A stretch of DNA of 64,000 bases, taken from positions 6,456,145-6,520,144 of the forward strand of contig OX030956.1 of NCBI GenBank assembly GCA_943735955.1. The letters are read 5' to 3'. A model generated the notes under the pieces. The model saw only the letters and a list, made by a program, of their open reading frames with translations, had not been told where the DNA came from and did no database searches. Origin of the DNA: Piscicola geometra (Eukaryota > Annelida > Clitellata > Hirudinida > Piscicolidae). Positions 52,410-64,000 of this stretch are shown here, in pieces (the first letter of the stretch is position 1; every line of letters begins with the position of its first letter). The position numbers were made by a program, and so were the translations under genes.

Positions 52410-55400
52410 ATGCAGGCACCCCAGCTTCATTCGTCCCTTCCATCCCTCCTCTCGCAACAACAACAACAACAACAACAACATTTCCAACAGCAACAGCAAC
52501 AACGTTATCAAAACAGTTATAACCATAATGATGTCAAAAAATTTATTGATGTCGATTCCAAACCACAACAAAAAGCCACTATAAGTCCGAAAGAGGGTGA
52601 AGATGACGCTAAAAGTCCAACAAACGTGAGTAAATAAAAATAGTGAAAAAAATAATAAAAAACTTTTCGTGAGTGTGATCAAACGAGCAAAGTAGTAACT
52701 ATTCACAGCACAATAAAATTACAATGTATTCGCACATTTTAAAACAATTATCTCATCAAATATACGAGAGTATTTTTTCTACTAAGTCCAAATTTTTTGT
52801 AATATTTCAGTTTGTTTCTCATTCGTCTTTCTTATCATAAACAAATTAGCCAAATCATAATTAATAAATTCTTATTAAAATTCAATTTTGAGTATTATTA
52901 TTTTACACCATTAATACCACCATAGACATTCCAGTGTTATAAATGTATGTCCGAAATAAAAACTAAAATTATTATTTTTAAATAATGGCGTCTGAACATT
53001 CTGGTATTTTACGTTAATCCAACGAACAAAAACACACATATAAATGAATACACACAGAGGCATACATAAAATCTTTTACACTCACTCATTGATTAATAAG
53101 TTTGTTTTTATTTTTGATAACTACAACTAAATAGACTGTAATTTATTAAAATCTGCCAGTGAACAAACTAGACTTGTCGAAATATTGTCTGAGAGGTGAG
53201 GAATGCACTGATCTCAACTAAATCAAACGCTGTCTTACGACGGAGCAAGCGTTCCTTCTTCGACGCTCCTTCTCGAAACTTGAAATGTCGCTAAAAAAGT
53301 CAAAATGCAAAACTGGGAGTTTCATTTTATACCATAAAACTCAAGAATAGGCATAAAAACAAAATGATTTTTGTGAATACTTTTTTTAATATTTATTTCA
53401 AAAATCATTTTTTCTGAGTTTCATGACAGCGAAATGAGAAACCGCGGCATTAAGGAATGAATCGCAATGTTGACGCTGCAGCCTACCACAAGCACCCTCC
53501 CACCAGACGACCAATCACAAGGCTCACAGCAATGATGACACCGATTCAGAAGACGCTGATGGACAGAAAGACAAAAGTCATAATAAAACAAAAGAAAGTG
53601 TGAATAATAGTACAAATAATAACAACAACAATAATAATAATATAAATAATAATGTTAACACTTCTTGTTCAAAGATCGATAACAAATATAAAGAGAACGG
53701 AAAGAGGCGCTCAGAAGCGGGAGATGACAGCTTCGACTTCAGGTCCGACGAAGAGGTCGACGTGAGTTCTCTGGAGGAAGAGGAAGTGGAAAAGGACCGG
53801 GATGCCGGATGTGATTTTGTCAAGAGCTCGAGTGACAATAACGACAACTCTGATCACCCTAAGCATAATCATAGTGATCATTTTCTTGATCATCATCATC
53901 ATCTTCCTAACGACGCCAACAACACAACGAAGCCTCACAAGCAGAACAAGAGGAAAAGGAGTAGTGGAAGTCAAATGAAAGTGATGGTGGAAGATGAAGG
54001 GAGGAAAAGAGAAGAAGATGGAGAGAAGAAAGAAGGAAAGAAGATGAAGGAGGATGCTGAGGAAACGAGTGGAGGCGAAGAGAACGAAGGCGAGATGCAT
54101 GCAGAAATCCGAGTTCAGAAGCCACTGGGTCTCCTGGCGCAGCATGGACTTACTCCCAGCTCGAAGAACCACCTCAGCAACCCTTTCTTCCACCAACAAC
54201 AACTTCATCTGCAACAACAGCAACAGTTTCAACAGCACATGCAGCAACAGCACAGACAACAATTTATTATGCAACAGCAACAACAACAGCAATATAATGC
54301 TTTTTTCAACAGTGGAAACAGAAAACACAAGCTGTTTGGGCCAGAGGTGAGCAACGAAGCATTTCCCTTATTGCCAGTCAAGAACGAGAAGGGGCAGAAC
54401 GGAGCCATCTATCCCGAGTGGACTGCCTACGACGACAACAAAAACAAAAGCAACAAAAGCAACGACAACAACTACAATGCCAACAAAAACGTCAAAACCG
54501 ATGCAGACGACTGTGACAAGGATCTCGATAATGGAAATGATTCTTCAGAAATGGAAGATGGCTTGGTGGATCTGAGTCGGCAAATCCTCTTGACCGACCA
54601 ACGATTCATGCCCTCTCCACCGCCCCATAACTTTCCCATCCCTTCTCCCTCTTCTCCCAACAGCAAGTCTGAGACCTCAGGGCATCATTGGACCTTCGAG
54701 GAACAGTTCAAGCAGGTTGGTGCGCTGAATTGTGGAGTGATAGTGGCGTGGAGTGGCGTGTGTGGTGTGACAGTTTGGAGATTTATCTACATGAATAACT
54801 AATTTTTTTATTAAAGCTTAGAGCAAATAGATTTGTTGTGTAACAAAGAGTATGCACAAAGTGGATTTACAAAGGTAACAATGGAGTAAGAAGATACCCT
54901 GGTTGTTGTAGGGCGTTTGAGGAAGGACGGATGTCTGTTTGTTTTGACGCCTTGTTGGTGTTCGGTGTCCGTGTGTGTTTATTCGTTCCACCAATGCTAT
55001 TTATGTCATGTGTGCTAAGGTAAGTTAAATTAAATTAATGAACGGATGGAGATGTATGTGGTGGGCTGATGGGAAGTTTCAGAGACGCGAGGTTTTGAGA
55101 GATTGATGTTTTGAAGGGACGAGTCTGCCCTCCGGAATTAATGCAGTGGTGTCTTGCAAAAGCTTTTAAGAGGCAGAAATCACTCCGTTGTTAATAAAAA
55201 TATCGTTTGAGTCTGTGAACTGTAAACCTGATGGATGCATGGACGGACGGAAGTTTGAATAAGCGCAGTGATTGATGGAAATAATAAGTTAATAATAGAG
55301 AAATAACGGAGAATAATGAAAAGAGTGAGTGATTGGATGGATGGGTGATGGATGGAGGGCTTGTGGTAGTTGTTACAATTGTTAATGCATTAGAGGGATC

Positions 55401-58400
55401 GGGTAACGGAGGAGGCTGTATGAGTTTCCGAATGGTGTGTCGGAGTGCAAAAGCTGGCGAGAAGATGCCCGAGTGCTAATGCTGCAAACGAGAAGGTTGC
55501 AGGTGCTCGCATGAAAATGTGCCAAGATTCAATTTAACGAAATAAATCGGTTAATTAAAAATATAGATATCTCTAAATAATTTAATAAAATAAAAAGCGG
55601 AAAAAAGTTTTAAAAAATACTTTGAATGACCATTTTGAGAAATGCGTGCAGGAAACTTCAATATTTAACTCAAACTAAATAGGGTATCGTCTTTCGAGGT
55701 ATCCGCACAGACGTTAATTGCTAAAACATGTGAAGAAGGTGATCTATCGCTATAAAATATATTCGATAATTTTTTATTTATTTATTGAATTAAAAATTAA
55801 TGTTGAAAAAATTGTATTTATAATTATCTATATATCTCGTACAATCTAGATGATTTTATATAAGTGGGTATCTATTAGATTGAAAGATGCCTAGGGAAGA
55901 AGTATTTATGGATGTATACAAGGTAAGCATGAGATGATTGGCTAGAAGGCTGAAATATTGTTGTTATCATAAAAGATGTAAAGGAGGAATTCAAACATCG
56001 CTAAGCAGCAATGTTTAGCGCTGAGGTTGTGGTTGGGGTCGTGCTGAAAAATATATAATTGCTGAAGGCAAGTATAAACAAAAGAGAAATTTTTTAAATT
56101 ATGATTTTTCGAATAACTTTTGAAAAATGATTCGTTTAACTTTATAATTAAAACCATTTGGAATAGACGTGTTAATGAGATAACTTGGAAAGATTAATTG
56201 TTGAAAGAAGAGGATATGAATAACAATGCCAAAGATGTTTTGTAGATTGAAAGCTATAATTTAACGTTCATTTAAAAAGCTTGTTTGATCTTGCTTGCAA
56301 CATTTACGCCCTTCAATTCATCTATTCCTAAAGTTGATCAAAAAATATTTATGATATTCGCATTTATGTTCAAATCGAACGCAATAATCAGAGCACCGTT
56401 AGTTTTATTGCAGACAGCCTCCTAAAACATGGCATGAAAACCTTCAATAAGAGGCATCGTAGAAGCTTCAGCGTCAATATCGCTCCCAAACTTATGAACA
56501 ACCTACCTAATTTATTTGATTATACATTTTCTCTCCATAAATTCTTCTCATCTCACGTCAAAGAGCCTTGTTGATTGATAGAAGAAGTGTTGCAAAAATG
56601 TATTTTTTTCACTTTTAGATAGTAAATTACAACTTATTTGTTTTGTAAATACCTCTGTACTTATAATTATTTTGACTTTCTCAACCAATGTTTAACTTAG
56701 CCCGAGTCAGTAACAATAAAGCATTCATATTATTAATACCATTGCCATTAAGTCTATCGGCCTTTTAGCCGGGAGATATTTTTACAACGATCATATTATA
56801 AAAAACATCAACTGAACGCTTCTGGTGGACTTTTGAGTGCTCCTGTTTTTGAATTCGCTTGAAACCCATTACCAACACCCAATAGCATGAAACCTTTGAA
56901 ACTCAAAATTGAAACTAAATCTATGCATATATGTCTATTTGTCTGTTTCCTTGTTTGTTTTTGTTTCTGTTTATGTAGTCATGAAAGTGTTAGTATCTAG
57001 TATTTGTGTCTGTTTGTCTGTTAATTTTTTTGCGTAATTTTGCTTTTGAAAAATGTATTAGCGAGTGTATTTATTTTTAGATGCAAAACTTAATGATTTA
57101 TTTAGAATCCTTCATAACCAGCACACCATGTCTGAAAGTGTCTGCCTTTTTGAGAGTAAGAGTGGATGCTTGTATTTGTGTGTGTTGACTAAATTTGTTT
57201 GTAAGTATGTGTCTGTATTTGTGTGTGAGATCATCAAAAGTATTCGATGAAAAATAATTTATTGTTGCTAATTGTTAATTTGCGACTACGTGCGTGCTCA
57301 TAAATAATGTCTTGGATGTGTGTGTAGTTGAGGGTATTTGTTATTGCGTGTGTCAGTCCAGTTGCGGACGCGAAGCATTCATCATTATGCTCCTCATAGC
57401 GAAGATCACGCCGATCCAGTTTCATCCTCTTTCCGTGAAACTGTAGTCTATCTGTAGTCTATCGATGCATCCACTCGCACAATTGGTGTTGCCTCAGAGT
57501 TTGTGTGTTTTTGTATGTATGTGTGAGTGTGTGTTTTTGTATGTATGTATGTGGGAGTGTGTGTTTGTGTATGTATGTATGTGGGAGTGTGTGTTTGTGT
57601 ATGTATGTATGTGTGAGTGTGTGTTTGTGTATGTATGTACGTGTGAGTCTATGTTTGTATATGTGTGTGTGGGCGTGTGTTTGCATTTGAGTTTGGCGTT
57701 ATGTGAGATTGATAAAATGTGTTGGTATAGGCTTCTTAGTGCTCGGTCAAATATTTATTGAATGTTTTGGTAAGGTATAATTATAATTATCGATAAAGAT
57801 TAATGGGTTTCCTTTAATAAAAAATGGAATCAATCCATCAAAAGATTATTTTTATTTTTATTGTTACACTCAAAGAGTTTAAAGTTAATGGATCTTAATA
57901 TCAAACTCTACGTGGAAGCACGAATGGAATTCCCGGTGTATCAAGTGATATCTAGCACCGCCCTGCAATGATCGCACTCAAAGCCATTAATTTCTTTAAC
58001 TTATCCTTTTCTGACGCAACAAGCCAAAAAAACAAAATATTTTAATTAAATTATTTTCTTTATTTGTAAGTCTATAATTAATTCATGTCAGGATACCAAT
58101 AAACAGTTTACTTGAGTGTGCAACAGAGCAATTAAGAGAGTGTCCTTGTCGTCTCATAGTCATTTAAGCAGTAACTTGCTGCTGTGTAATGCAAGGGTCA
58201 CCGAGTGTAATCATGGGTGTGCTATTTTAACTCTTCTGTAGGTACTCCTGTAATGTTTGATTTAGAAATTAAAGTAGAGTTACAATTCAATAAAATACAA
58301 TGACGTATATTATTAACGTGGCGTAAGCCTAGACGATTCCCGTGAGTTTTTAACTTTCAAATGTAGTTTTACATACAATCTGTTATCTCAGTAGAAGAGC

Positions 58401-59008
58401 ACCCAAAATGCATGCAAATAAGGACACCAAGGCAAAAACAAGCATCAATAATGCGTTATTGTGAAGGCAGAATGATGCCGAATGAAGGCTGGGTGTTTCC
58501 ATGCTACGCCTCCAAGTTTCCGAACCTTGCCTCACAATGGCTTTGTCTTCATTTAAAACTTTAATTCGTGTTTAGAGATAGGGTTGAGTTCAATCAAGAA
58601 GAGCACTAATTATTAATTATTAATTTTTAATTGTAATTTCTCATGAAGTAAATGTTATAGATTACTCTAATGATGCTTTTGGACTTTATTACTATTTATT
58701 ATTGTTATAAATAACTATTTTTGTTGACTTTTCGTTAATTTATCGATTTTATTATGAAAATTTAATTTTTCATAAAAAAATATAAATAAAGAAAAAAAAT
58801 GTTGATAATAAATAGTATACAATTTAATTATATTTATTATATTAGTTTTTCCGATTTTAATTTAATTTTTTCAAATTTTATTATTATTAAAACAGAATTA
58901 TTAAAATATTAAACATTTAAATAACGATCGAACAGCTTTACGAGATGAGCCTGGACCCGAAGAGGAAGGAGTTCTTGGACGACCTCTTCTCATTCATGCA
59001 GAAAAGAG
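52410..59008 (+). CDS. ARID3-like: ARID3/dead ringer-type transcription factor, N-terminal part (partial)
   Basis: Three exons join in phase: 52410-52625, 53507-54715 and 58936-59008. The decisive match is at the end: HHWTFEEQFKQ then LYEMSLDPKRKEFLDDLFSF and MQKRG. This is the start of the ARID DNA-binding domain in dead ringer/Bright (ARID3) proteins, split at two conserved intron positions. The upstream ~470 residues are low-complexity: poly-Gln (codons for eight in a row, then QQQQQQ), Asn runs, an acidic DEEVDVSSLEEEEVEKD block, a Lys/Glu-rich stretch, and a second Gln-rich block. PLGLLAQHGL stands out as ordered. Family members bind AT-rich DNA to control developmental genes. The remaining ARID, the REKLES domain and the C-terminus must be beyond base 64000, since no matching exon was seen after 59008. 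The start ATG at 52410 is the first in frame, but an upstream exon is possible; the 53507 acceptor is weak (alternatives nearby in phase). Confidence 0.92.
52892..53018 (+). repeat. Dispersed repeat family, copy B
   Basis: It carries CATAGACATT, ATGTATGTCCGAAATAAAAA, TGGCGTCTGAACATT and GGTATTTTACG in the same order as copy A (35192-35342), and shares the second part with copy C (49325-49395). It lies in the first identified intron of the ARID3-like gene. Confidence 0.7.
56420..56740 (+). pseudogene. 3' end of a LINE (jockey/L2/CR1-like) in ARID3 intron
   Basis: A frame from ~56431 reads HGMKTFNKRHRRSFSVNIAP then KLMNNLPNLFDYTFSLHKFF, and stops at ~56573. This corresponds to the conserved C-terminal RSFSVxxPKLWNSLPxxLRxxxSLxxFK block of many non-LTR retrotransposons. 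It is followed by ~150 bp of 3' UTR-like AT-rich sequence with AATAAA near 56717. Upstream parts of the element are absent, as expected for 5'-truncated insertion. Confidence 0.6.
57500..57690. repeat. Imperfect GTGTGTTT/GTATGTATGT minisatellite
   Basis: About six copies of a ~30-bp unit near GTGTGTTTGTGTATGTATGT plus ATGTGGGAGT. It is intronic, and the Cys-Val frames across it are artefacts. Confidence 0.85.
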
Positions 59009-62000
59009 GTGATGGTGGTGTTGATGACGATTGTGGTGGTGATGATGGTGATGGCGATGATGGTAATAGTAATGATGATAATGGTGGTTATGGTTGTGAT
59101 GATGGTGATGGCGATGATGGTAATAGTAATGATGATAATGGTGGTTATGGTTGTGATGATGGTGATGGCGATGGTGCATATAACAATAGTCGGGTGATGA
59201 CAAAGAAGATGAGTAGGATGGTGATAATAACAGTGGTGAAAAATATTTTAATTAATATTTCTGAAAAGAATAACTTTTATATAATATGATTTGACGCTAA
59301 CAACTAAAAATAGCGTCATGCATTCACTTTCCTTCACTGCGTAGGCATATAAATCACTATTTGGTCACTTAATAATACCCGCAACACGTTTGTGTGGAAA
59401 ACGAAGCCGAAATAGGCACATCCATCACACTAATAACCATGTTAATAACAATGCTAGTAACAACAATGCCTGCAAAGATGTAATAACTTGTAAATATTTT
59501 TTATAATTTAATCGAATCAAATCTTTCTAAAGTATTAGAACTTCTATCCACACTGACACACCAACAAGCATCCATGTGAAAACAATATCTCACATACAAA
59601 CACACACATTAAGACGAAGGCATTCATCATGCAATTATTGCGACGACCATTCAATCATGACTTGTGCATGGCAATTATAACCCTCATTTGATTAGTCTCA
59701 CATCGACATGCGTAGCACCAGTCAACGATGATGTCTATTACAACAATTCTTACTTATTTGATCTTCTAGCAAGAGTCGATAAAGTTGAGAAAAGATTGTT
59801 TCAGACATTAAAAATGTATAAAAAAATGTAAAAATATTTTTTTTAAAGTAACAATTTAGTTTTTCTATACAACGCTGAGTGACAATACAAACGAACAAGT
59901 TCTTCAGAAGATGAAAGGATCATTAACACTACAAGTATGAGATCAGAGTTTAACATCTGAAGGTCACTATTAACGAAAGGTCACCATAACTCGAAGCTTA
60001 CGATCGAATCAAGGTCAAAAGAGTTTCAATAAAAGGATTCTATCACAGATTATCAGTCTGATGAGCCTTGTCGAGTCATTGTAGTTGTTCTGGAAGCGTT
60101 TGACCCCTCTCAACCCCATCAACTTCAATCAACGCTTACCTAACTAGACTTTTTCTAAATCAAATCCAGTTTCTTTATAAATTCAAAAAAGAATGTGTTT
60201 TGGATAATCTGAATAACATTTAAATGAAAAAAGCAGGGTGGAGATTAGATTGAAGAATAGAATTAAAAAAATTTAAACGTCTTTTATGATTATTAATTTT
60301 CGCTGTAATGTTAATCTGACGATCCATCATGAAACTCTGTGATTATTGTCTCTTCGGCATTTCCGATTTCTGCATGAACAGCAGTCATAAATGGATTATG
60401 AAAAACAATTGAATGATGGATGGATGATTGTGTGTCTCGCTTAATCACTGTCCCTTCTGATATCATCACGGCCCCCATCGAAAATCCATCGATACAACGA
60501 GAAAGAGCGCAAGTAGATTTTAAAAGTGATATTTTGAGAATTGTAACTGATAATTTTCGCTTTTGGTAATTTTATTGTTCAAGAATATTTCATTACAATA
60601 GATAAATACCGTGAAGCTGTGCATGGATTAATTTTGTTTTATGTGCGGATGAGTGTTGTTATAAGACTTATTCGAACAACAAAGATTACAATAGCCTCTT
60701 GTGTTCTGATGGGAGAATAGAAGAAGTAGTAATTTCAGTAGGTCAGTAGCGCCAGCTGCAGCCGTTGTAGTAATATTAGCAGCGCAAACTTCAGTAGTAG
60801 CCGTAGCAGTAAAATAGTAGCAATAGTTTTATTAGTAGAGGCAGTAACAGTACTAATGGTCCATTCATGAAGGAGCAAAAAATCTTAATTGCAAGTTTCT
60901 TGATGGTCTTAAAAACACACACATCTCCGTGTCCACCTAATTGCCTGTTTCGCTAGAATGTCTGAAGCATTTGAGAGATAAGACATCTAGCCAGCCAGCA
61001 TCTGAACTATCCCATCATTACTGTCCTCTCCTTGGCATCTCCCCCTCCGCAATTACTCGCCTGTTCTCAAGTTCATTTAGATTCTTGTCTGTTGAAGGTG
61101 TCTTCATTAGTTTAGACTTGCAGTTTAATGAGATTCATCGAATGATATTGAAGTGGCGTGGGTTTGAAACAGCTTCAAGACCCCAACAAGGATGCAATGA
61201 CAAGGATCATAGTTAGTTATGATGATGATGTTGAAAATGATGCGGAAAAAGAAGATGGAGATTTAGGACATAATGGAGACAGTGTGTTTACCATGCCACT
61301 ATTTCATCCGTGTTTTGATTGCCTGGTCGGTGATGATGATGATGATCGCCTACGTCACTGCAGTGTCGATACATGAATGGTTACGCATGTGTGAAATCGC
61401 TATTGACTTTGCTCGCTGTGTGCTTGTGTGTTTGTAACTGTGCAACTGCTGTGTGTTTTATAAGAAACATATTTCAAAATGTATGATTTTAAAGAAACAA
61501 GATTTGTGAAAATGCTCAGTTATTTAAGTTAATTTGATATCAATTTGAAAGAGGTTAGATAATAAAATAGAAAGAGGTTTCAGAATAAAAATAGATTGGG
61601 AGGTCATACGGGTAGTGGTGATGTGGAATGTAGTGGTGATTTACGAGGAAGCAATGTGTTAATAAACAATGCTGCCTTCACAAGAAACGCTATGGCAGTT
61701 ATTAGCTGGATGTAAAAGCAAACATGTCGGCAATACAAGCATCAAGTAAAGAAATATAAAAAAATTGTTTTTAAAATAAAGTTTCTTTTTATTGTAAAAG
61801 AATTTTTACATTTAAAAAAGTTGATTTTTGCTTAAATAATGTAAACATGAAATGCTTTAAAAGTTTAAAATAATTTTTTCTAAAATTAAGTAATAAAGGG
61901 TTGAAATGTAGAGTTAATTAATACGCTGAAGTAACTGAAACAAGACCACTGCAAGGAATTAAGACGAGATTTTTAATTGTAAACCCGAAATGCAACACCT

Positions 62001-64000
62001 TAATAATGATCGTTTCAACAAATTAACACCAAAGACAAGAATAGTAAAGAAGAGAATGGATGGAATCTTGAGAGAGAAATAGAAGGGCAATTAAATTATT
62101 CTAAGTTCTTAGAGACGGATGATGGTGATTGAAAGAAGTAACTGAGATACTGTAATGCTAGTGGCTACTCGTAAAAAGTCCACTTGTTAAGCTCAGTCTA
62201 CAATAATTAAAAATTTTCTAAAATTAAAATCTTTTTTTAATTATTGAATTAAGTTACAAGATTCACATTTTTATAAAAATAACTTCATTAACTGCCTTAA
62301 TTCATTATATTATAAAGAAAACCTAAAATTTTGAGTGGGCAGCAAAATAATTAGGCCGTGATGACCCACAAAAAATGTGGGTCAAATTAGTGTGACACGC
62401 AGTTTATATATTTATTTTGCTTCTTTATTATCTCTGCTTCAGTTATTATTGCCTTTCACATTATTAATTAAATGCCAGTCATATCAAGAGCAAAATACTT
62501 TAATCCATGATACTCAAATTCTTTGAAATAAAATCTTCTAGAAATTTTAAAGATAAATAATGGCTTTAGATCTCTAAAATTATATTTTAGTTGCATAGCT
62601 TTCAAATATGTCTAATTAGCCCCAAATCATGTCACAAACACCAAAACCTTTGATATTTTGTGTAAACACGGCATTAGCGAAGCGTACACAGCCTCAGAAG
62701 CCCTATAAAACATCGAAGTCTGTCCTCCTAGCATCGCCTCATTTACGAATTTATTTACAATAAATTAATTACAAAAGACAAAACAACTGTAATGAAGTAG
62801 TGCCTGTTCTCACTCGTTCATTAAGAAACTGTTATGCCTTCTTGCATCAGTTTTCGCTTCTCGCCATCTCTATAAATGGTTTCTTTATTTTCCTTACTTT
62901 TATTTTTTTCATCCCCCCTATTTCGTCATCCATTGTTGTGTTTATTCAAACAATATTTTTTCTATTAACTTGTTACACGTCTGTTTAATCTTCAAGTACT
63001 CCATTCATCGTATTTCCAGCTTCTCCTCCTAACAGACCTCACTTGAGACACTCAAATCACTTTGACATCTCTGTTATGATGATTACAACATCTAGGTTTT
63101 CATTTAAGTAGCACCTCTCTCATCTTTGTCACTTGCGTATGAATCGTGAGATTCTTTACAATCCGCCTCTGCACTTAATTTTTTTTATACAAAACTTTTT
63201 TTTTTAATTGTCAAAACCAAAATAGTTTCGTTTAAATACAATTTTTGTATTCATAAAAACAATATACGCAAATACTTCAGGTTTTTATATATTAAAAATT
63301 TAGAAATTTTTTTTTTAATTTATAAAAGGATGTTTTTTTACTGCTTTCCAGAAAATTTTTGTTGTCCACGGTGGAAGACCGGCGTGGTTTGTGCTACGGC
63401 GATGCAAGAATCGTGAAACACTTTTGAATAAATTCAAATTCAGAAAAATTAAATTGATTTGTGTGTTTCGTCAAGGATATTCATTGCAAATCGAGAAACA
63501 AAAACAGTTTGGTGAAATGAGGTTATTCTTCGAGAGCGATCTTTCATTGTGCCATCGTGAAGAATGCATTTCAACAATGGAAGCCACAATGAATGCCATA
63601 ATGAACTGTTATTTGATGTTCGAGTGGCTGTGTTTAGTCAGAGGAAATGATGTGCAAAATGAAACAATTACAAAAATATGATGAGTGGGAGAAATTTTAT
63701 TTGAGAATGGTGACGGTGATGATGAATGTGAAGTTGATGATGCGGATGAAAAAGATGAAGTTGAGGATGATGGTGATGATGATGAGGACGCCGATGATGA
63801 TAAGCATAAAAATATGAATGTTTATATGGTGAGAATGATCATGGTGGTGATGAAGAGGGTGACGTTGGGGACACGTTGAATTAACCGATGGAAGCCGTGA
63901 AATAAAGATTTTGAATCACGTGACGTTAAACTAAAACGAGCGGATAGGATGAATAATGTGGTGGGAATGGGTATATCATATATTGTATATGTGATAACAA
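59009..64000. other. ARID3-like intron, no recognised exon
   Basis: The intron opens with GTGATG at 59009 and continues past the window edge. Exons for the next ARID segment (expected to resemble TPVNRIPIMAKQVLDL) were looked for and not seen. Contents are the 57-bp minisatellite, degenerate AGT/AGC triplets (60740-60860) and a GAT-rich stretch (63700-63810). Confidence 0.6.
59041..59174. repeat. 57-bp minisatellite, 2.35 copies
   Basis: Units 59041-59097 and 59098-59154 appear identical, followed by a partial third (59155-59174). The unit is itself built from GAT/GGT/AAT triplets. It begins ~30 bp after the exon-3 donor of the ARID3-like gene, in sequence that is otherwise GATGGT-rich. Confidence 0.95.

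Noticed and set aside
52280..52520. Alternative frame reading QAQQAGSSVATVVLGGFKNA then poly-Thr
   Set aside because: It looks protein-like at first but hits a stop within the repeat and cannot reach the donor at 52625. The Gln-rich frame continues into unique sequence and splices in phase.
53711..54328. 205-codon minus-strand Leu-rich frame
   Set aside because: It is the antisense shadow of the Gln/Asn/Glu-rich ARID3 exon.
60941..61376. Overlapping 91- and 72-codon frames in the ARID3 intron
   Set aside because: No family resemblance or supporting splice sites, and the second frame is partly a GAT repeat.
63352..63680. Acceptor-like ttccag followed by an open frame, as the next ARID3 exon
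   Set aside because: The translation does not resemble the expected ARID continuation (TPVNRIPIMAKQ) in any frame.

Overview
This window is nuclear DNA from an invertebrate animal. It is AT-rich, its genes are broken into many short exons with GT-AG introns, it carries long microsatellites, and it has decayed non-LTR and hAT-like transposon remnants. All recognisable genes are conserved metazoan families. A lophotrochozoan such as an annelid would fit the intron-rich genes and the Asn/Gln homopolymer runs, but the species is an inference. No rRNA, tRNA, CRISPR array or bacterial-type operon was seen. Exon models below were built by hand; splice phases agree at almost every junction.

Layout. 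(1) 1-4645, minus strand: the N-terminal ~600 residues of a secreted alpha-2-macroglobulin/thioester-protein (A2M/TEP/CD109) gene; the bait and thioester parts lie off the left edge. (2) 5931-6328: a small hAT-like element with nested inverted repeats. (3) 6859-7374, plus: an intronless 171-residue protein resembling an SRPBCC (START-like) domain with an N-terminal membrane anchor. (4) 7880-9320: an AT-rich tandem repeat and a broken non-LTR retrotransposon. (5) 9846-15554, plus: complete MCM7 replicative helicase subunit, 20 exons, ~724 aa. (6) 15733-15976, minus: a recent truncated copy of the gene in (3), so the two copies flank MCM7 in opposite orientations. (7) 15977-23510: 7.5 kb with only simple repeats.

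(8) 23511-44026, plus: a complete voltage-gated calcium channel alpha-2/delta subunit gene, ~39 exons and ~1313 aa, running from signal peptide to a C-terminal hydrophobic tail. It has three oddities: the MIDAS metal site of the VWA domain is lost, a ~120-residue Asn/His-rich block is inserted, and the protein ends in six histidines. Its introns hold an ~830-bp trinucleotide satellite, a long (GT)n and a decayed LINE. (9) 47565-48943, minus: a SETMAR-type SET-domain histone methyltransferase without a transposase part; its first exon was not found. (10) 52410-59008, plus and divergent from (9): the N-terminal half of an ARID3/dead ringer transcription factor. It runs through Gln- and Asn-rich regions into the first third of the ARID domain, and the rest is off the right edge. 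(11) 59009-64000: its intron, with a 57-bp minisatellite and no recognised exon.

The genes are functionally unrelated neighbours (innate immunity, DNA replication, calcium channel trafficking, chromatin, transcription). The most unusual items are the altered alpha-2/delta protein, the SRPBCC-like gene with its inverted copy around MCM7, and an unassigned dispersed repeat family (copies near 35.2, 49.3 and 52.9 kb).
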